A DNA stretch of 64,000 nt from Fremontodendron californicum (GCA_030761205.1 JAULJL010000028.1:17845001-17909000), one strand, 5' to 3'; shown: positions 18,821 to 32,228, numbered from the stretch's first letter. Translations and numbers: made by a program. The notes: generated from the sequence alone by a model not told the origin.

Positions 18821-19426
18821 TTTATAATTTATGCTTATATATATATATATATATATATTTCTCTTTGTAACTCCTTACAATAAAATAAAACATTATTTAT
18901 TTTCTTTGAATTTAGTAGCAAGTATCGTTAAACGAATAAATATTATAACTATTGACGAAACTAATCTAAATCATATAAAAAAAATTAAAAATTTGAAATT
19001 AAAAACAATACATTTATTCTAAATAATATGTATAATGATAAAAGATTAATTTATTATATATCATATGATAAGGTATTATTATAATGTATACAAATCATTA
19101 TAATAAAATATACATATCAATGATCTATTTGATATACTTTTAAAAAACTACATGGTAAGACTTAAAAGATTATAAAAACAACACTTTTATTCAAAAAACA
19201 TGCATATTAATAAAAAGTTATCTAATTTAATTTAAATAACATGATAAGAGGTTATTATAATGTAATATACCAAAAAATTATATTATCATTATCAATGACC
19301 TATTTTTATGTATTTTGTTCTACATTGCATGAGAAGACATTATACTTTTAAAATTAAACAAAATATTTTTATTCTAAATAATATGTATAACGATAAAATA
19401 TTATATAATTCATTGTAAATTATATG
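18821..19426. repeat. AT-rich block with (TA)n and ~178-bp degenerate repeats
   Basis: (TA)n at 18836-18858. Then a phrase of the form AAACAA-A-TTTTATTCTAAATAATATGTATAA-GATAAAA recurs near 19002, 19175 and 19355, about 175-180 bp apart, with GATAAG(A)GGTATTATTATAATGTA-like and CAATGA-CTATTT phrases between. Satellite-like in period; too short and diverged to classify. Confidence 0.6.
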
Positions 19427-20074
19427 TGTCGATACGTGATCCTCCCGGGGAAGGGAGAACCCACTCGAGTGAGGGGGAAAAACAGTTAGAGGAAAAGACG
19501 ACTTAATTCCTCTTAAGATTAAAGGTTGAGGGTATGAAAACGACCTCAAAAAAGAAATGGAGTAGCCACCAATCTTTTTTGGCTAGGTGTGATCAGCCAC
19601 CTATTAAAACCGATTATTATAAAAATATTTTAAAATTAATTAAAATATTTTTAAAACCAATTTTGTAGTCTGCGCTTTGAACCAGAGATAAACAAGTGCG
19701 GGTTCGGGAGTCGGTTACGTGCGGGGAAGGATTAACACCCCCACAACGCTCGTATAAAACGGTACCTTTTTAGTCGTGTGTTATCTTGAGTCTCGGTGGA
19801 AAGTCGGTTTTAAAATTTGGTGTTTTGAAAATAATTCCCTATGTAAAAAATTCATATTTTATTTTGAACATGATCCAGAATTTACTAACATAAAATTTTC
19901 TATATTTTCCGACAGACTCGGCAAAACATGGAATTTTTTCTTGGTTTTGAAATTTTCTGAATCATCCTCGTTTTAAAAAGAATATTCCGTTATTAATGAT
20001 AATTGATGATATCCTCCCCGATAGACCCAGTAGAGAATTCATGAATTATTTTAACTCGGGAATAGTCTTGATTT

Positions 20075-21245
20075 ATGAATAGCATATGAATGACATGGCA
20101 TGAGAATGAATCTCATGTGAATGGAATCGACATGGCAAACAAAATGACATGGCATATGAATGGCATGGCATAAGAATGAATGTCATGGCATATGAATGAC
20201 ATGGCATGAGAATGACTGTCATGTGAATGGAATTGACATGGCAAACAAAATGACATGGCATATGAATGACATGGCATGAGAATGAATGTCATGTGAATGA
20301 AATCGACATGGCAAACAAAATGACATGGCATATGAATGACATGGCATGAGAATGAATGTCGTGTGAATGGAATCAACATGGCAAACAAAATGACATGGCA
20401 TGAACATGACATGGCATATGAATAACATGGCATGAACATATCATGGCATAAGAACGAATGTTATGTGAATGAAATCGACAATGCAAACAAAATGACATGG
20501 CATAAGAATAAATGTCATAACATAATCTAAGTGATATGGCATGTGAATGGATTACATGACATATGAACGACATAGCATGAGAACGACATGACATAACCTA
20601 AGTGACATGGCATGTGAATGAATTACATGACATGGTATATGAATGACATGGCAAATTCTTGATGACACGACATGTGAATGAATGACTTGGCATATGGATG
20701 ACATGGCATGTGAATGACATGGCATATGAATGACAAGGTATATACTTGATGACATGGCATGTGAATGAATGACACGGCATATGAATGACATGGCTTGTGA
20801 ATGACATGGCATGTGAATGACATGGTATATATTTGATGACATAACATGTGAATGAATGGCATGGCATATGGATAACATGGCATAATGAATTACATGGCAT
20901 GTGAATGGATGACATGGCATGCGAATGAATGACATGGAATATGGATGACGTGGCATGTGAATGACATGGCATGTGAATGACATGGTAAATCCTTGATGAC
21001 ATGGCATGTGAATGAATGACTTGGCATATGGATGACGTGGCATATGGATGACATGGCATATGAATGACATGGTATATACTTGATGACATGGCATGTGAAT
21101 GAACGACATGGCATATGGATGACATGGCATGTGAATGACATGGTATATACTTGATGACATGGCATGTGAATGAATGGCATGGCATATGGATGACATGGCA
21201 TGTAAATGACATGGCATGTGAATGACATGGGAAATTAACAAAATG
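20075..21245 (-). repeat. ATGACATGGCAT satellite in LTR0
   Basis: The reverse complement of the 8.5-10.8 kb satellite. A ~70-bp unit repeats at 20080-20400; from 20600 a longer unit of about 120 bp contains ATGACATGGCATGTGAATGA and CTTGATGACATGGCATG. Minus-strand ORFs of 204 and 229 codons are translations of it. Confidence 0.9.
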
Positions 21246-24189
21246 GCATAATCATAAAATATTCATAATCACATCATGATTACATGCACGCATCATTATT
21301 TGAAATGAATTATTCATGTGAGGAATTATATAAATAGCATATGTCGAAAAATATTACCGTGCTTCCCGGCAAACCCGGCAAAGCGTGGAAAATAATTTTT
21401 TCATATGATATTTACATGGTTCCGAGTAAAACGAAAACCATAAGTTTCGATTCCATAAAAACGTGCGTTGAAAAATTTCCTAACCTCCCCGACAAACCTG
21501 GCAAAGATTGGAAACTAATTCTCGCCAAATGTTTAATAAACCGAAAAATATGTTTTTATGACAAGTTAAGTAAAAACATTTTTAAAATGCAATGCATGGA
21601 AATGTATTTCTTCCTTGAAGTAAGGACATCCGTATACCTAAAAAGGTATCTGACTACCTTAGGAAGATACTTAAATTGGATTTTCAAAATCAAAAGACTT
21701 TGGGCTCTGATTTAAAGAAAATCGGAACTTTTGGGATGAAAAATTGGCCTTGGCCGAACCCCCTCTTTAAAAGCTCTATTTTTCCTAGTTTTGAAACCCA
21801 GGTTGACCACCCTTGACCCGACTTTTATAAAATCAAATTTTTTGATTGAAATGACATGGAAATCACCCTAAGACAGTAGCTAATGTACCAAATCATCCCC
21901 CTCTTAATATCACAACCAAAACAGAAAATTATTACTTTCTTGAAAACAAGTCTGACCCTCACTGTCAGTTTTGAAAACCTATATTTTTTCCCTTCTAAAA
22001 AATTTCAGAAAAATCTGAACAAATTATGGTAGACCTACAACATGTCAACCTTCATGGGAAAAAATCAGCTTAATTTTTGGAGCATGGATACAATGATCGT
22101 ATTTTACCAAAATCAAGACAGTAAGTTAAAAATTGTTTTGTCAAAATCTATTTTTTTAACCATGATAAAAAAAATCTAAAAAACATGAAAAAAATACTAT
22201 GGCATCCTCTAAATGGCTACTACATGTGGTAAAAAAAATAATTTATTTTGACCATGGATGAGTAGTGAAAAAAAATTCCACAGTCAGAATACCAAATCTA
22301 GACTATCACTCTTCCAACTAGCATGGGCCAAGGATTTTTGGCTTGAGATCATTAGTTGATCTTGGCCAAAAACCTAGTTGAAATATCATGAAATGCATGA
22401 TTTCCAACCAACCAAACATATGACAATAGATCAAGCATGAGTCAAAAGCATGAACACAACCAAGAAAACAAGAAATATCAAGCAAGAACAAGCACAAAAT
22501 TATCAAAGAAGTTTCGGCTATGGCATGAAAAATGTAGAGAAATTTTGTTAACTTGGTTATTTGATAAAGCATGAAGGAAAAAGGATAGAAAACCGTTAAA
22601 ATTTATTTTTGAAGACCTTTTTATTCATCAAATATTTACAAATCACATGAACACAAAGAGAAGAAAAAGAATCACAACATCAAAGAAAAAACATTAAGGG
22701 AGAAGGAAGGAAGAGATAGCTACCTAGCTATTGTTTTCCAAATCAAGAGCTCTCAATTTTTCTCCTCACTTTTTTGTTTTTTTTTTTTTCTCTCTTTTTT
22801 TCTTTCCTTTAGCTACTTCCCTTGTAAAAAAATATGAACCTCCCCTTTGCTTATGCCTTGGCCAACCCTTCATATCCCTTAGGGAGTGAGTGTGGCTTTT
22901 TCATTGTTTTCACCCTTCATGCTCCTCCAACATCCTTTGCCCTTGGATGATATGTGCTCATCTTTTCTCCAACAATCTAGGCCATTGGATGAAGATATTT
23001 TCATGACAATAAAAATTCCATCTTGCAATTTGATCTTGGCCATTGAGGGATGTACCCATCTTTTTACAAAACACCTAGGCCATTGGATGAGAAAGGACCA
23101 CTTGCAAGACAATAAAAATGACATCTTGCAATCCATCCTTGGCCATTTGATCAATGATGATCACACTCCCTCTTTAAATCAGCTACTGGCAGAAAATGGC
23201 CTGGAAATTTCCAGGCCATTCAAATTTTTTATTTGCAAATTAGTCATTTTCGATTTCTTTGGTAAAATTACCTTTTAGCCCCGCAAACTTAATTTAATTG
23301 CAAATGGACCCCAATTTCGGATTTTTATTTTCCAACTCATCCCATCCAATATAAAACTTGGTTCTGGAGGTTTCCGCATTTTTTTGAGCTCATTCACTAT
23401 TTTTCTCAGATTTTTCTCTAAAGTTTCGGTTTAGTGCCTCCCAAATTTAGCCTTTTTCATTTTAGCTCCAATTCCAGATTTTTCTTCATCAATCTCTTCC
23501 AAAAATTATAAAACTCAGATCTGGAAGTTTTTATAATTTTTTGAACTCGTTTTCTGTTTTTCTCGGAATTATCTTTTGGAATTTCGAGTTAGTGCATCCG
23601 AACTTTGCCATTTCCCAAATGAGCTCCAATTTCGGATTTTTCTTCACCAATCTCTTCCAAAAATTATAAACTCAGATCTAGAAGTTTTTATATTTTTTCG
23701 AGCTCGTTTGCTATTTTTCCCGGAATTATCTTTGGGATTTTTCGAGATTGCCCTTCAACCTTCGAAACCTCGATTTTACTCAAAACGGGTTCGATTTTTG
23801 GTTTTTCTTTTTCCAATTCCTTTGTCCTATAAGGAATTTGAGTTGGTCCAAAAATTCCCAATTTTTATGATCAATTTTCCCTCCAATTTAGTTTTCCCTT
23901 TTTCAAACTCGGAAATTTTCTCGTTTTTCTCTTTTTGCTCTAACCGGCTCTTCCTTGGGATCCACTTCAAACTGGGCCTTGGCCTATTTTTGTTTATTCA
24001 TCCTTTATCAATGGTGGGCTTCAATTTCATCGAATCGGGCTATCTTTGCAGTTTTCCCCAAATTTGCCGGATTAGGTCTTCTCCTACACTGAATTTCGGC
24101 AACCCATCTTTCGAACTCTATATCTTTCATTGTAGACTTCGGATTATCAAATTTCTTTGCCATTGTTCAATTTAACTTCGAATCTTGAT

Positions 24190-24266
24190 TTTGACTGAGA
24201 TTTGACTTTTGCAATGGTTGACTTTTTAAGGTTGACTTTTTCGGGGTTGCATTTTTTTGAGTTGAC
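24190..24266. promoter_or_regulatory. W-box-like TTGACT cluster in LTR0 U3
   Basis: TTGAC at 24190, 24202, 24218, 24232 and 24262, four of them as TTGACTTTT. TTGAC(C/T) is the core bound by WRKY factors. The cluster is ~130-200 bp inside the U3 end and recurs in the other LTRs. Confidence 0.5.
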
Positions 24267-24904
24267 TTTTTGTGCTGACCTCCGAAACAAAGTCTTGGGT
24301 ACCCATCTATGGAACGGTGGAAGTCTCTTTGCATTCCGGGAAGTTGAAAAGGAGAATCTGCTCGGTTTAGGGGGCCCGAACAAAATTAGGTGTTTGCAGC
24401 TACCCCTCTTTGACGATTGTTGAGAATCAGGAATCAGGCAAAGACAAACTAGACAATAATTTTGTCCGGTCAGTGAAATCATTTCTGCAAGATAAGAGGG
24501 AGGATTCTCATTCTTCTTTCATCATTTTTTTTGGTTTTTTTTTTATTTTTTTTATAAAAGTAAAATAAATTTTAAAGGTTTTCAATCCTTTGTTCTTTAT
24601 TTTTTGATTTTTTATTTTTTATAAATTGGAAAATAAAATTTGTCCTTAAATTGAGTTCCTTGACTAATCAAGGCTCGAACTGTCTTAAGGAAACGAGTTC
24701 GATTTGTGAGAGAACACAATACCTCGGCGGAAGTCCCGGGGCCTTACCTCATCTTGGTCCAGGTTTGACTAACAAAAAGATTTTTCCTTAACTTGAGTTC
24801 CCTGACTAATCAAGGCTCGACTCGTCTTAAGGAAACGAGTTCGATTTGCGAGATAAGACAATACCTCGGCGGAAGTCTTGGGGACTTATCTTAACTCGAT
24901 GCTA

Positions 24905-25510
24905 ACCTTACTGGCGAAACCAGAAGTCGAAAAGTTATCTAGGCGAAACCATAGATAATTTTCAGATAAGATGACTTAGGCGGAACCAGAAGTCAAAAAG
25001 TTATCTAGGAAAAACCATAGATAATTTTCAAATGAGATGACTTGGGCGGAACCAGAAGTTGAAAAGTTATCTAGGCGAAACCATAGATAATTTTCAGATA
25101 AGATGACTTAAAAGTTATCTAGGAAAAACCATAGATAATTTTCAAATCATGTAACTTGGGCGGAACCAGAAGTTGAAAAGTTATTTAGGCAAAACCATAG
25201 ATAATTTTCAAATGAGATGACTTGGGCGGAACCAGAAGTCGAAAAGTTATCTAGGCGAAACAATAGATAATTTTCAAATGAGATGACTTGGGCGAAACCA
25301 GAAGTTGAAACGTTATCTAGGAAAAACCATAGATAATTTTCAAATGAGATGGCTTGGGCGGAACCAAAAGTCGAGACAGATCTGGATGAAGCTAGAAGTT
25401 GAAATGACCTGGGTGAAACCAAAAGTCGAGAGAGATCTGGATGAAGCCAGAGATTGAAATGACATGGGTGAAGCCAAAGGTCGAGAAGAGACTTGGGTGA
25501 AGCCAGGGGT
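24905..25510 (-). repeat. ~64-bp tandem repeat field in INT0
   Basis: Units contain GGCGGAACCAGAAGT, GAAAAGTTATCTAGG and CCATAGATAATTTTCA. About seven full or partial units, decaying rightward into GAAGCCAGA-type pieces. The 132-codon minus-strand frame 25147-25545 is a translation of it. Confidence 0.85.
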
Positions 25511-25589
25511 ATTTTCTGAATATGGTGTCTGGATGATTTATCCATGATTTTTGAAAATGTGTTTAAAGTTTACCAGAAGGCTTTGAGAG

Positions 25590-26420
25590 AAGATGCAAAT
25601 GCTTCATGATGCAAATGGGAATGTCTTTCATTGATGCAAAAGCTTCATGATGCAGGTGCATAGATTAAACAAGATGTACATGCTTCATATTGCAAATGCA
25701 AATGTCTTGGATTGATGCAAATGCTTCTTGATGCAGATGTAGATATCGAATAAGATGCAAATGCTTCATGATGCCAATACAAATGTCTTGGACTAATGCA
25801 AATTCTTCTTGATGCAGATGCAGATATTGTATAAGATGCAAGTGCTTCTGAACGATGCAAATGCAAAGATCAAAATTGACGCAACTACTTCATGTGGCGA
25901 TGTAGATGCAAAGATGGACATTGTGCAAATGCTTCGGAATGATGCAAATGAAAAGACTAGCATTGTGTAAAATGCTTCTAAATGATGCAAATGCAAAGAT
26001 TAACATTGACGCAACTACTTCATAGAATGATGCAGATGCAAAGGTTGGCATTGTGCAAATGCTTCTGAATAATGCAAATGCAAAGATTAGTAGTGTGTAA
26101 GATGCTTCTAAATGATGCAAATGCGAGGATCAATGATGACACAAATGCTTCATGAAAAGATGCATATGCCCCTACGAATCGTGTTCATGTAAGCGGTCCA
26201 TAAATGGTGTAATTGCAGTCACCGTACAATAATAAAGATGTAGCGATCCTAGAAATGATGCAATTGCTTGAGATGACGCAAACGCAAATATCCATGAAGG
26301 ATGTAAATGTAAGGGTAAAATGCAGATGCTAATGGAATAGTGCAAATGCAAATACCCATGGATGATGCAAATGCTTGTTGACACGGTGCAGATGCAAAGC
26401 TCAATAAAGAGGTAAGTGCT
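25590..26420 (-). repeat. ATGCAAATGCTTC repeat field in INT0
   Basis: Irregular repeats of GATGCAAATGCTTCATGATGC. Related but shorter fields lie at about 33280-33380, 33750-34210, 51600-51720 and 52070-52500. No gene. Confidence 0.85.
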
Positions 26421-28314
26421 CATGAGTGATGCAAATGCCTTCGATCGTTTTTTCTAGACTTTGGCTTGGCATTTCCTTTCCAAATCAGAATGTATCTTGA
26501 AAACTCGTGCCCTATAAGAGATCATTCCCTTTTCGGTCCTTGGCTATCTTCTTGCCCCAACCTTTTTCAAACTCTTATCAATAGAAGCCTGTTTGTTGAA
26601 TTCTATTTCTTCTTCTCATATATGGAAGTCAAGATCTACCTCGTAGTCCTATACCTTTGGTTAGAAAAACCCTTGTCTCATGTCAACATCCAAAAATGGT
26701 TATTTCAAAAATATTTTCATTCGCTTTCCCATTTTGGAAATAATTTAATGAAAACTTCTGAGTCAAAAATATTAACCCCACAGTGTGTGATATACGAATC
26801 TCTTGAAGATTGATGATCACTGTTAGGAATTTTTCTGAATGTTAATTTGGGTTTTTCAACTTGGATTGAGAGACTTGGTACAACAGGATTTTGGTTGATC
26901 CAAGAAAACTTCACAACAAAAATGTATGTCCTTTCTAGGCTCACAAATGGAATAGGTTTTATAAAACACGAATTCCTTGAGAATCAAACAAATTCAACAT
27001 TCTTTTAGTTTCCATATCATGGCGTTTTGACAAGCATCAAGATTGGCCGGGATGTTCAAACTGGAAAGTTAATTTTGGAGGAAAAAAAGATCTTAGTTTT
27101 TGAAGTCAATCCTCCAAATGAAAGCTGGCAATTTGGGAGGTTCATGAATTCCTAGATGTTCCTCGATTTTCTTCAAGATGATCTCTTTTGTGGCATCGGC
27201 ACTGACATAGATGGCATCGGAAATTCCCATTTTACTCTAGAACACCCATTTTTGGGTTTTCGCCCTAGAGTCCCATTCTTTCCATTTTTTTTATTTATTG
27301 TTCTACCATGCACTTGAGAATTCTAAATTCTTCCATAGTGAAATGATAACTCGATGAGATGGGATAAAATCTGAGGAAAAACCCTTCAAATTAAATATTC
27401 ATGTTTGATCAGAATGGACTTTTAAAGCACGTAATGTAGGCCAAGGTTCGGGGTTCAAAAAGAAAGGATAAATAGGCCCAAAATATGTGTTTGTGGGTTG
27501 TCAGAACCTAAAAAAGAACAAGTCTCATAGCAAGACTTTATTATTCGTTAAGCGTGACATTAAAAAAAATCGAGGAAAAGTCGACTTAATTCCTCTTGAA
27601 AAATGAAGGTTTTGAAAATGGCCTTGAAAAAGACATGGAGTAGCCACTAATCTTTTTTAGCTTGGTGTGATCGGCTACCTATTAAAACCAATTTTATAAA
27701 ACATTTTAAAATTAATTAAAACATTTTTAAAACCAATTTCAAGTCTGCGTTTTAAACCAGAGAAATCAAAGAAGCGGGTTCGGGACTTGGTTACGTGTGG
27801 GGAAGGATTAGCACCACCACAACACCCGTATAAAACGGTACCTTATTAATCGTGTGCTATCTCAAGTCTCGATAAAAAAGTCGGTTTTAAATTTAGTATT
27901 TCAAGTTAATTCCCAAATTAAAGGAAAATAATTCCATTTTATTTGAAAATAATCCGGAATTTATTAATTCAAAATTTTCCTATATTTCCCAACAAACGTG
28001 GCAAAATATAGAAATTTTTATTTATTTGGAAAATTTTCCGAATCATTCTCGTTCTAAAGAAGATATTCGAATATTAATAATAATTGATGATATCCTCCCC
28101 AGCAAACCCGGCAGAGAACTCATGAATTATTTTAACTCGGGAATATCATTATTTTATTGAAAATCATTACCTTCTTCAAAACATTTTAAAAAATATGAAT
28201 ATGAATATGTGTGACACAAATAAAATGACATAGCAAAGTCTAGATAATATAATGCAACCTAAATGGTATGATATAATTTAAATGTCTTAGCATATTCTAA
28301 ATGAAATGAAATAT

Positions 28315-28640
28315 CCTAAGTCAGATGATATATTCTAAATGAAATGAAACATCCTAAGTCATATGATATATTCTAAATGAAATGAAATAACCTAGGTAAC
28401 ATGATATATTCTATATGAAATGAAATATCCTAAGTCATATTATATATTCTAAATGAAATGAAATGACCTAGGTAACATAATATATTCTATATGAAATGAA
28501 ATATCCTAAGTCACATGATGTATTCTAAATGAAATGAAATATCCTAAGTGACATAATATATTCTAAATGAAATGAAATGACCTAGGTAACATCATATGAA
28601 ATGAAATATCCTAAGTCACATGATATATTCTAAATGGAAT
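28315..28640. repeat. 38-bp VNTR in LTR1, nine units
   Basis: CCTA(A/G)G starts fall at 28315, 28353, 28391, 28429, 28467, 28505, 28543, 28581 and 28610: exactly 38 apart until the last, shortened one. CCTAAGTCA and CCTAGGTAA versions partly alternate. Confidence 0.93.
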
Positions 28641-31600
28641 AAAATGATTTAAATGACATGGCAAATACAAATGATATGGCATATAATCTAAATGATATGA
28701 AATGACATGAAACATAAAATAATGCTATCATATAATATGGATGAAAATAAAAATAAAAATAATAATGCATGAACATAGTATATGCTAAATAATATGACAA
28801 AAATAACTAAATAAAAAGCATAAGATGTCATGAAATATTCAAAACCATATAATAAACAACATAACATAAAAATTATAAATAAAAAATAATAACACCACCA
28901 TGGAAATTATCATAGCAAAAATCACATATTATATTGTATGCATGAATATGGAAAATGAAATGCATGAGAATGTATTTTTTCCTTTAATTAAGGAAATCCG
29001 TATATCTAAAAAGATATCCGACTACCTTAGGAAAATATATCAAATTAAATATTCTAAAACAAAAAAAAAAACTTTGTGATTGTTTGAAAACAATTTTGAA
29101 AGAAACTTGAATGAAGATTGAAACCCGAGCCAAACCCTTTAAAAATGGCTCTAATTTCCTAAGTTTAAAATCCCGGACTTGACCACCCTTAACTCGAGAT
29201 TTATAAAATCATTTTTAGAGTTTAAAAAGGCTTAGAAATTACCCTAAGACAGTAACTAAAGTTTCTAACCAATCCCCTCTAAATGCCTTAGCCAAATTTA
29301 ACAATTGTTTTTCTTTTGAATTCAAATCTGCCTCTTTGTCCGATTTTAAAACACGATTTTTTGACCTATTTTTAAAAATTCAAAAAAATGTAAAAAAAAA
29401 TACTTGGAGACTCAGAACATGTAAAACTACGTGATAACAAATTGGTTAATTTTCTAATTAAATATGACTTCTCAGAAAAATCGAGAAAGTCCGAGTACTG
29501 GGTGAAAAACTGTTTTGCCAAAACACATTTTCTTGCCTTTGATAAAATCATTTAAAAATAAAAGTAAAATTGTTGGAGACTCTCCTAAAGACCCATAAAC
29601 AGTAGCTAACACTTTTAAAAAGTTAGACAAAAATTGGCTAAGTAAAAAAAATTCACAAAGGTAGAATAATCAATTTGACAACTCTTTAATTTTCCACAAG
29701 TATGCTTAAGAGAGCATGACTTTGAACCATTGATTGGTCTAAGTCATAAATCATGTGGCATGACATGAAATGCATGATCATACAGCAAATTGAATGCATG
29801 ATTTAAAACCTAAATGACATGAAAAATGCATGCCATAGAGAATATGGCCTAGACCTAAAATGAACTTGCATGGCATTTAATGCAACTTAGGTCTAAAATG
29901 CATGAAATGCATGGCAATGCAAATAAGACCTAGACCTAAAAAATGGATGGCAATAACACAAACACAGGGCATACTAAATACAAGACTAAAAAGGAAACAT
30001 GCTAAACTAAGCAATCATAATGCAAATGCATGAATATAACTAGACATTTTCACAAACACATGGCATGGTCTATAGCTAAACTACCACAATCAAGCTAACC
30101 TACCACAATCAAGCTAATCTACCACAGGTAAGCTAACCTACCACAACAAATCACATAAACAAGATCAAACACAAAATCATTTAACAAAAGTGATTCATTT
30201 AACCATGATGAAAAATAGAGAAAAACTTGTTTTCTTGATTTCTTTTAAAAAACAAAGTAGAAGCTCCTTAGAGCTTATTTTAAAAAACAAGTTTATTTCA
30301 TAAAATAGAATAAAATGACAATCAAAATATCAAAATCATGTCAACAAAGTATGAGAAAACCATGAAAGAACATAGCTACCTTGCTCTATCTTTCCAAATC
30401 AATAAGTAACAAGCCAAACCTTTCTTTTTTCTTCTTTCTTTTTTCTCCTCTCTTTTTCCTTTCTTTTTTTTTTCTCTTTTGTTTTTCTTAGCTACTGCCT
30501 CTATTTATCACTTAAAGCTCCAGCAAAAATCTGAATTCCCCCCTCTCCCAAATGCCTTGGCCAAATGTTGTATAGAATTCTTTAGAATGTTGGAGTTTTT
30601 CCTAACCAATTTTGATCCAATGGCCCTTAATCCAAGATGTTTTCTATGTAAAAATCCCACCATTATATTGGAATAATCAGCCTCTAAATATATGATGCCA
30701 TGAAGATGATGTCATAAATTGGATCATAAATATGACATCATTCCTCTCCAACCATTGGTCCATGTGTTGCAAATTCAAAGGCTTGATCACAAAAATAACT
30801 ACCTTCCTCTTCTCTCTTGGCCCTTAGATGAAATGGCTCAGCAAAATTAATCTCCATCATGGGCTTGGTTGATTGCCCTCTTAAGCCCAATTCCATTGCA
30901 AGAAAAGCCCTTTTCGGTTTCTTCAACAAAATGACCTTTTTGACCTCGAACCTAAATAAATAGCAAACGATCTCCAAATTTAAATTTTCTTTTTACAATA
31001 CTTCCAAAGTAATAAAAAATTTAATTCTGAAAGTTTTCAAAATTTTTCGAGTTCATTTGCTATTTTTTGGATTTTTTCTTCCAAAATTACCTTTTTGTGT
31101 ACTTGAACTTTTACCATTTTTTAAACGAGCTCCGAATCCTAGTTTTTATTCACCAATCTCTTCCAAATAGATTAAAAGTGTGATCTCGAAGTTTTGGTAA
31201 TTTTTGGAGCTCATTTGCTATTTTTTTGGGATTTATCTACTTGAATTTCTGCATAGTGGGCCCGGGATTTGGTCATTTTGCAAAAGAACTCCAAATCCAG
31301 ATTTTCTTTTGCCAATCTCTTCCAAATAATTTAAGAATGAGATCTGCAAATTTTCAAAAATTTTGGAACTTATTTGCTATTTTTTCGAGATTTATCTCTT
31401 TGAGTTTCTGCATAGTGGACCTGAGATTTGGCCATTTTAAAAACGAACTCCGAATCCAGATTTTCTTCCGCCAATCTCTTCAAAATGATTTAAGAAAGAA
31501 ATCTACAAATTTTTAGAATCTTTGGAGCTCATTTGCTATTTTTCCCAAATTTTTCAATTTTGCCCTTTTGCCTCCGAAGCCCAGTTTTGCTCAAAACAAG

Positions 31601-32178
31601 TCCGACTTTTAGATTTTCTTTTCCTGGGCCTTTGTCATATATTAAATTGGAGTTGGTCCAAAAACACCCAATTTTTACGATCAAATTCCAATCCGATTTG
31701 ATTTTTCATTTTTTTCACTATTTGGAATTTCCTCGTTTTTCTGTTTTTTCCTCCGATCGACTGTTTTCTCAGAATTTCTTCAAACTGAGCCTTATATTTT
31801 CCTTGTTTACTCACTTCTCATCAATTAGAGGCTTTAGTTTTACCGAATCGGGCCATTTCTGTAATTTTCTCCAATTTCACCAAAATCCACTAAAACCGTA
31901 ATTCTTGGTTTTCTTCCGGATTGACTTTTCCTTCAATTTTTCTTCCAAATAGCTTCTCCATTACCCATAGCCAGTGCTTATCTTTCATTTGGAACCCTCA
32001 ATTTCGACCAATTTGATCGCTTAAGCATTTTCCCCAAATTTTTCGAACTAGGGTTTCCTTTCCACTGAATCTCCGTAACCCAACTTTCGAACTCCATATC
32101 TTTCCATGTAGACCTCGGATTATCAAAATTCTTTCACCATTTTTCAATTGAACTTCAAATCTTGATTTTGAAAGTGGG

Positions 32179-32228
32179 TTGACTTTTTTAGTAGTTGACT
32201 TTTAGGGGTTGACTTTTTTGGGATTGAC
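32179..32228. promoter_or_regulatory. W-box-like cluster in LTR1 U3
   Basis: TTGACT at 32179, 32195, 32209 and 32224, about 150-200 bp from the U3 end of the LTR. Confidence 0.5.

Larger units (their letters stand above)
19427..24398 (-). repeat. LTR0: long LTR of Ogre/Tat-like subfamily
   Basis: 4972 bp between TGTCGATACG (19427) and GGTGTTTGCA (24398), followed on the right by a minus-strand PPT. Read on the minus strand it is a 3' LTR. Homologous to LTR1-3 along its length: the AAGTCTGCG and GCGGGTTCGGGA blocks, the ATCCTCCCC...GAATTATTTTAACTCGGGAA block, the ATCCGTATAC...ACTACCTTAGGAA block and the U3 W-box cluster. The central part instead carries the ATGACATGGCAT satellite. Long frames here (20552-21241 and neighbours, 23576-24175) are repeat translations or chance. 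Confidence 0.82.
24399..27498 (-). mobile_element. INT0: 3' part of an Ogre/Tat-like internal region
   Basis: Begins with GCTACCCCTCTTTGAC, whose minus-strand reading is a PPT next to LTR0. Collinear with INT1 32380-35245 (for example TCAAGGCTCGA, GGAAACGAGTTCGA, the TTTTTGGGTTTTCGCCCTAGA block, and GGCCCAAAATATGTGTTTG at the right edge), then stops abruptly at LTR1. Non-coding, with two tandem-repeat fields. No gag or pol is left. Confidence 0.78.

Noticed and set aside
8096..19426. One element bounded by the opposed LTRs at 11577 and 19427
   Set aside because: LTRs of one element are direct, not inverted. No PBS follows 11577, and LTR0 has its PPT on the far side.
20073..21241. Minus-strand ORFs up to 229 codons
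   Set aside because: Translations of the inverted satellite in LTR0, open in three frames together.
25147..25545. 132-codon minus-strand ORF
   Set aside because: Reading of the ~64-bp tandem repeat in INT0.
28315..28640. Regularly spaced repeats resembling a CRISPR array
   Set aside because: The 38-bp units abut each other with no unique spacers, in a plant LTR. It is a minisatellite.
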